Of a stretch of DNA of 64,000 nucleotides, positions 57,289 through 64,000 are shown piece by piece. The notes beneath the pieces are model-generated. The model was not told the DNA's origin, made no database searches, and saw only the letters and a list, made by a program, of their open reading frames with translations. The position numbers were made by a program, and so were the translations under genes. The stretch spans positions 3,983,929 to 4,047,928 of the forward strand of contig CAADRB010000001.1 of assembly GCA_900708905.1 (NCBI GenBank), read 5' to 3'. Position 1 is the first letter of the stretch. Each line of letters opens with the position of its first letter. This DNA is from Hymenolepis diminuta (lineage: Eukaryota; Platyhelminthes; Cestoda; Cyclophyllidea; Hymenolepididae).

Positions 57289-60200
57289 TATAATGATTAT
57301 AATTCTTTTTACTTCAAACCGTCTTTTCTTTCAACAGTTGAGAAGTCAACAGTTGTCATGATATTCAGCAGCTTGCAGTTTTGAAATAGTGGAGATGGGA
57401 TAGTTAATTAAACACTCTTCCAGATAACTTATTATTTATTGTCAGAATAATCAAGTCATAATATCATTAAACATCACGAAATAAAATTAATCAAATCTCC
57501 TAACATTCCAGATAATTTAGAAGAAGACAAGAGAGTTATATTATATATTAGATAAACATTTACAAATATTGTGTAATATTTGAAAGATTATTTTTTCGCT
57601 TCTGAAGTCGACGGCTCAGCAAAGATAGCCTTAATTTTGGCAATGGTAGCGTTGAAGGAATCTATGCATTTATCGAAGACTGTAAAATCTGTGCAGGATG
57701 TTTCTTCATGCATCGTTGTTTTCCCCTCACCACAGTGTTTAAAGTGTCTCAGTCGTGTTCAGAACGTATATATTATCAAGTGTAGTACTTTTATGCATAT
57801 CATCTGGATGAAAAGTGTACTATAAGTGATTGAGAAACTTGTGATTTGTAAGAAATCATACTGAAATTAATCGTAAAGTACGTGTTCATAGAATTTATAA
57901 AAAAAGTTAATTTTATTTTAATTGTGCGTATCATTAATGCCGGTGCAAAATATTTGGTCATACTTTTTAACATATTTATGATAACTTTGTGCTCCTAACG
58001 ATAAAAATAGAAAGTTTCCATAATTTAGGGCATAATAAATGAAAAAAAGAATTAAATCATTTCTCTATTCAATGTCTTTTTAATTTTTAATGGTAACATA
58101 TTATTAACTTCCATTTATCGAATCAATTATTTATTAATTATCAACGGCTTGGTAAATATTTATATCCTTTTTCGCCATCATTACCTCATTTTTCACAGAA
58201 CGATAAAGCAATGAAGGTTTAAGGAAAGGAGATTGAGCAATAATGGGAAGAAAGTCAGGTTGGTAAGCGTGGTTGATTAATTGTAGGTCAATATGCTGGT
58301 TGGTCAACAATTTCGAAGGAATATTTTTCCAAATGATAGCCAGGAAGATAATAGCTAATATGATTTTACCATAGTAGAGTTCACTAGAGTTCAGAAGCAT
58401 CACAATTTGTTCTAAAAATTATTTTGGCCGCTGTAAAATGTACTGCATCAATAAGACCGTCTAGACCGGATGATATGTTAAAAGGTCAATTTTTGAAGAT
58501 CGATGATGAAGTTGTGAATTTGCAAAGAATTTGTCCATCAAAACTTCAAATACAAAACATGGTTTTTTAAGCTGGGAGTGGAGAGAAATGGTTGAGAACA
58601 TTCAAGCAACTCACCAGGTAATGATGATAGTTGTTGTGTATTAATGGTCGGGGCCGTCCAGCCTCTACGACTGTGTGCTAGCACATATGTTCATCGTAAG
58701 TGCTCCCTATTCTCATAATGCTAACGATTATTTGATTACTCATCAACCACCTCCCCTGCTCCTTTAAATCTGACTCAGACTCTTTCTGTAGTTATCATAT
58801 AAGTGTTTTTCAGCAATAAATACTGATCACGCATCTTGCATAGCCACTGTCATAAATATGGTCATTTATATGCTTTCATAAACTCACCAAAACCGATGGA
58901 AATGTTGTAAATCGGTGATTACCTAATTGTTTGACTGGCTGAGTCAAATATATTTGATTAAATAGTAGAGTTTGCATTATGATTGCACAATAAGTTAAGA
59001 AAACCTTAAGGATGACTTTACAACGTTTTTACAAATTCTACTTAAATGAAATCGCCCATTTTCAGATGTTATCTTTCTTTTTGTCTCCAAATAAATTAGG
59101 ACCAAACAGAGAAATATTTAATACTAAAATTTCAAACTCCCATTCATGAAAATCAGTCCAAGTGTCCATAAATTGCTCCGAAAAGTATCTTCAAATAGAA
59201 CCGAACTCCTCAAGTATTCTGCAGCTATTAAGGACAAAGAAAAACAAGTTGCAACACCATCTTCATGGTTTACTTTCTTTCTTATTAGGGAATAGTAATC
59301 TTTAAAGCTCCAGATCTTTACGCCCAATTCTTATTTGCAATACGAACAATACGTGGTCGTTTACGCTGTCAAAATGGACTAAATAAATAACTTAATTTAA
59401 CTTAATGATATAATTAGACAAGTCTAGTCAATTCAAAATCAGCGAACAAGGAGACTAGTGGACTGAGTGTTCTACATATTTTCATAAGTCTGTCGCCATA
59501 CAATTTAAGTGGAAATGAGAGATATATCTAAATTTCTAATAGTCCAATACCCTTTCATTACTAAGACTGTCCAAAAGTTCGAGGCTACTGCTCATTTATT
59601 AAAGAAGCGAGTTCATTTACTCAAAATATCAGACTTAAATTTATCAAAACTATATGACGAAAGTTTGGTTGATTTGTTGAAATGCATTCGATTAGTTCTT
59701 CTGCTTCAGAGATCAAAATATTTCAGGGAGGAATAGAAATATTTTTAATGTGTTTAATCTGGCAATTTTATTGCTCCACTGTAATAATCATCTGCTCTAA
59801 TGAATTATAAATTTGAACATAGCTAGATTAACAGTCCATTCAAAAATATAAGTTCAACTTGCTTTTATTCTCATTTATTCTGATATTATAAGTCTGTAGA
59901 TTTCAAAGCATCTTGTTTTGAGTAATATATACGGTAAATGAATACTATTTGTTTAGATATAACACGTGTGGTTTATATTGTTTTGCCGGCCTATTTAATT
60001 ATTTATTTTTTACGACAAGCCAAGCTCTTTTCTGCTTTCTCATTCCCCTTATCAGAGGAAATTTCCATAAAACCTATTAAATGTACAACTATAAGAAATA
60101 AAGAAGAAAGTATTATATTCACTGCATTCTTTTATTGTTATAAAGTCAAAACTCAATATATGCGGCTTAACGGAACGAGGTTCACATGTTTCATTCTTCA

Positions 60201-61408
60201 TAGATTTTTGGATTCCATAGACAAGGAGCTTGATCCTATGTGCTTTGAAACATCCTCTTTCCGTGCTGTACTTTTCACCCGTTTTAATGACCACTACTCA
60301 AAAATGGTATATTTAAAGATGCGTACTTTTAAGATTTGACTGTTTTACAGCAGTTTTCCAGTAAAGCCATATCAGGGTTCGATTTATTTTGCAAACCAAA
60401 ATTGATTTAAACAGTCGTATTTGTAAACAACTAAATTTTTTAAGAGTCTGCATTTCCACACTATCCAAATTATACTAAATTCAGAATTGCATTAACCATG
60501 GCAACGGTCATTTTCTTTCTCATTTTTAGGGATGTCAACAATACTTAAGATGTGCACTTTCTAGGGAAGCTTCTCCCTTCTCAGGTCAACAGAGTCAAAC
60601 ATTGTCAACATTCTCCTTAATTAGCTTGAAAAGGTTATATTTATTAATTAACTTTAGTCTCTCTAATAAATGCTCAAACGTGATTTTGTAATACACGAAT
60701 CCAGCCAAACAAATTCTTTTTAGAAATTTAACAGTTTCACAGATTAGAGAATGAAATTTTGATTTTAAAGAGTATTATCCATTTGTGTACTTCGATGTTA
60801 ATTGCAGCCAAATAACCAAATGCGCTTGTTCATATGAGCATCAATGCTGAATAGTACGTTTTTGTATAAACTGACATTTATTCATGGCAATGTTTTACTC
60901 AATAAATTATATTCTCTATTATTAACAATGTATAACATTTTAGTCTTTTTAGTGCAAATTTAATTCGATTAATATTTATTCAGTTCATATGCAAAGCCAT
61001 TTCAAACTTATTCCTGTGGAAATAATGCCATTATTTACCCAGTTTAAAGTTAATTGCTGCCACTTGATACAACGTTATAATGCAAAATCTAGCATAAAAT
61101 ATTAACACAGGGGAATTTGCAATACTCTTAATACATCAAAATAATACTTTAATTTGAAAAAATGTTAAAGCACTAATATTTGATGTCTGGGTTAGCCTGA
61201 AAATAAGCATTAATAAATTTCAACGCCCACCTTATCGATCAAATTAAATCTATAAAGTAAGATTTTCTAGGTCTTTCATTGTTTCAGAAAAATGAAAATA
61301 TAAACATTCTTGAGATTATTTCGAAGGATAAATTCCTTCTTCTCCGAAATATTTATCTTACGTCATCCCTAATCATCACCAAATTCGATTATCTTGTCTT
61401 TATAGTAA
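57289..61408. other. intergenic, no supported gene
   Basis: AT-rich. A less biased stretch at about 58.64-58.84 kb holds a perfect 12-base palindrome TGTGCTAGCACA (58674-58685) and AATAAA, and might be an LTR fragment. Frames at 59509-59736 (75 codons) and 59938-60339 (133 codons) have no recognisable content. Confidence 0.4.
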
Positions 61409-61860
61409 TGTCTGTAAACTTTTAACCTTTCGTGTGACCCAAGCACTTCATAGACAAACATCGTGTGTCCTCAGCTGGCCTATTTCTCATCGATCGGAAA
61501 AGGTAAGCATACCTCGGACGATAGTAGCAGACACCGCTTAGTCGGCTTTGTTATTAACCAGTCCTGTCTACACTGGCCCCTTCCTTTCCCTACAATCGTC
61601 CCGACCAATTAAAGCACTCATACAATTATATCCTTATGCTTGTCCTCACCCAAAGTGTCGATTATAAATAGCCTTCCACTAGACACACGAAGACACCACC
61701 GGGGACCCTAGCTCGTCAAACGCATCTCTCGTTGCTCAATCCTTCTCCTCCAATTCTCTATTTTCCCTTGAGACTCTACTGAGCTTGTTCAATGCAACCT
61801 GGTCTACGCAATCCTTGGTGTTCTTTTTCTTTCATTTACTGTTAGCTATCTACCGCTACA
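61409..61860 (+). mobile_element. LTR of a retrotransposon (5' LTR or solo plus leader)
   Basis: About 450 bp of distinctly higher GC than its surroundings starts TG (61409 or 61413) and ends CTACA just before a primer binding site. An internal TATAAATA box lies at 61663-61670. No second LTR and no gag or pol frame follow within the window, so this is a truncated element. Relation to CsRn1/Kabuki-type elements, known to prime from tRNA-Trp, is inferred from the primer site alone. Confidence 0.55.
61663..61670 (+). promoter_or_regulatory. TATA box inside the LTR
   Basis: TATAAATA in GATTATAAATAGCC, placed where a U3 promoter would be expected. Confidence 0.45.
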
Positions 61861-61863
61861 AAC

Positions 61864-61874
61864 TGGTGACCCCG
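61864..61874 (+). other. primer binding site, tRNA-Trp type
   Basis: TGGTGACCCCG, three bases after the LTR end, is complementary to the CGGGGTCACCA 3' end typical of animal tRNA-Trp. The match breaks after 11 bases (TAAAGG instead of ACGTG). Confidence 0.5.
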
Positions 61875-64000
61875 TAAAGGACCGCTACAACTTATTCGAA
61901 TTAAATTTACGTCGATGCTATATGTTTAAATCAACTTTAAGTTATCTTTTTCAATTATTTTGAAAAAAATTTGATATTTTTGCAATTGCTGGTGGTTTTA
62001 GATGCAAACATTAATAATTCAACATCGAAAACGAGTGTTTAATGAGAAGTTTAGCTGCTATTGGTAAATTTATAAAACACTAAATATTAAGAAAACAGGG
62101 GCGCAAATTAGCATTTAGACTCAACGTTGGTAAAGTTAGACTGTGGTCATTTTCTCTCTTAAATAGCAGACACTACAAATTACTGGTTTAATTTAAAATT
62201 TATGAGCTGCGAATATGATGCTTGGCAGGTTAAATCAGGCCACGGTGGGGCCGTGGAATAAAGATGGATTTAGTAATTATTTAAAATCCATCTAATGAAT
62301 GATGCACCTTAAGTATTTTGTTTATTATAAAATTAATTTTAGTTATTCATTATTTGCGTATATGACAATTTTCCGTTTACTTCTCGTTGTGCACAGGTAA
62401 TTTTAAATTACTTCTGTTCATTTTTCTTTAGCTATCTCCACTCTGCTAATGTTAAGATAATACAAGCTACTGAATACAAGATGCATTTGCCCTCTCCACA
62501 TATAGAAGAAAAACGGAATTGAAGCATCAAGGACAACCACCATGGTCAGTAGGTATGAAACATCGTAGTCAAAAATAACTGAATTATCCACCAAGTAAAT
62601 GTCGTACAACGCAAATGTATGATCACGGATGAATTAAGGTTCTGTAATACCTTTTCGGTCCCCTCCAATTTTTTTCAATGGACTTAGTAGCAATCGATTT
62701 CAACTGGTTTCTACAATTAAATTAATAAGAATTAATTTAGGCAATAATATTTTCCTTGTTAGTTATTTTCTGATTCTCATCGGTTAATTTCTTAAATGTC
62801 TTCTTAATGTTCTGCACGGAACTGTGGTAGATAAATTTTTGTCTAGTTGACACAACCGGCTGGAGAAAATATGAACATTTTATTCAATAGGTCTTGCTTT
62901 CCAAGCGATTGAGAAAGCATGCATTTTGGAACATTTCGTTATTAAATATGAATTTAATGTTAAATCGCCACATTCTATTTATAGAACATCGTCCTCCACA
63001 TCACAAATAAAAGTAGAACAGTCATGCACTGTTACATGGTTTGGTTAAGGATTTATGGCGTATTTGCAATCCACAGACACACTGTTAAACTATTTAATCA
63101 ACTACTTGGCTGCGGTATAAAACGTTTTATTACTTATGGCAATGTAATAAATTCTTAACAAGTTAAAATTATTGTTTAGCATCCGAAGGGCAAAGGGGTG
63201 AAAAAGAATGAAACGGGAAGGCAAATAGGAGTGTTAGAATGCCAAGAGTCTTATTTTATTTGAAATATGAAAGCAGTGAGGTTTCATTTTTCTCATAAGG
63301 GATAAAATTTACTATGTAATATCCAAACGGTCAAAAACTGAATTTTCATCATGTGATCCCTGGATTTCTGAGTGGGTTTATATTAGAAATATTTAATAAT
63401 CTCACAAATCACTTTGGCCTGTTTGCATCTTTTCAGTCGCTCTGATTAGTTCTGCAATGTTTCAATTGTCTTTGCCAAGGAGTTCTATCTGACGTATAGA
63501 ATGTTAAAATTTATAAATGGAATTAATGAGTGTATACTCATTCTATTATTTAGGAAGAATAACCCATTTCTTCGTTGGAAATAAAGATTTACTAAATTCT
63601 TAACTTTAAGGTTGGAAACTTGATTCGATTTTGTGACATCAAGGTAATATAACTAGATACAAAGTAATCCGGACATGCTTTTAAAACATTTCACTTTAAA
63701 ATATATTTCAGTAAAAATATGCGATCTAAAATGATATCGACTTTTATTATGATAAAGCCAATTTTTCTTCTGCTAAACGTATTAATTCAAGAATTTATTC
63801 TATGTAAATTAAATTAAATAAAAAGTTAATTTATTAACGTTAGCTACACTGAAATATTTGTGGCTCAAGATAAAGCAAATTTAATTTGGTTTTTTTAATT
63901 TTAGAAAGGAGTAATTCTTGCCATTATTTATTGCAAATGATGAAAAATTGAGATAGAGGACAATTTTCGGCAGAGAATGAAAATGTATTACATTTTTCTA
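61875..64000. other. window end, no gene seen
   Basis: AT-rich. A GC-rich inverted repeat CCACGG-TGGGG-CCGTGG at about 62240-62256 is the only structure I noticed. No gag or pol continuation of the LTR element is visible. Confidence 0.4.

Noticed and set aside
59938..60339. 133-codon open frame (+), longest orphan frame in the right half
   Set aside because: Hydrophobic start but no recognisable family; an antisense frame of 80 codons overlaps it. Length alone is only marginally unusual.

Overview
The window looks like nuclear DNA of a parasitic flatworm, most likely a tapeworm. This is inferred from several things: AT-rich sequence (roughly two thirds A+T by eye), genes split by both tiny (30-75 nt) and multi-kilobase introns, degraded mariner and Ty3/gypsy-like elements, and an LTR followed by a tRNA-Trp-type primer site. 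I cannot name the species. Coding density is low. Only four protein-coding genes can be supported, and most other open frames are chance frames in AT-rich sequence.

Layout. 1.2-2.4 kb (+): the 3' three exons of a single-pass membrane protein with two Ig-like domains. 3.1-3.6 kb (-): wreck of a retrotransposon gag with zinc knuckles. 4.8-9.7 kb (+): a three-finger C2H2 transcription factor. Its first coding exon lies just behind a TATA/CCAAT promoter, and it carries an eh1-like motif and a PLDLS (CtBP-type) motif. 10.5 kb: a 119-base assembly gap. 14.9-15.55 kb (-): the ER membrane complex subunit EMC8/9 with two ultrashort introns. 16.4 kb (+): an integrase C-terminal remnant. 18.9-39.65 kb (+): a complete 12-exon HECT ubiquitin ligase of the ITCH/WWP/Su(dx) group (C2, two WW domains, HECT; 766 aa). 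It keeps only the WW3-WW4 pair of the usual four and uses a GC-AG intron near its 3' end. Its large introns hold a Tc1/mariner-type transposase wreck, a full-length mariner, a possible LINE fragment and tRNA-like SINE copies.

From 39.7 to 64 kb there is no recognisable cellular gene. This part holds repeats (three copies of a roughly 200-bp CCAAT-containing repeat across the window, two of them here in inverted order), an orphan TATA box with a downstream splice donor (42.55 kb), a GC-rich patch (47.3 kb), a second mariner (56-57.3 kb, inverted relative to the first) and an LTR with TATA box and primer site (61.4-61.9 kb).

The most surprising signal is the mariner pair. About 1.1 kb of core is essentially identical, including every inactivating lesion. 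The outer 166 bp on one side and 20 bp on the other are only about three quarters identical and keep proper terminal inverted repeats and TA sites. That pattern fits gene conversion between inverted copies about 30 kb apart, or an assembly gap-filling artefact. No operon-like logic links the genes; the EMC8/9, ITCH-like and zinc-finger genes are ordinary cellular genes set in repeat-rich DNA.
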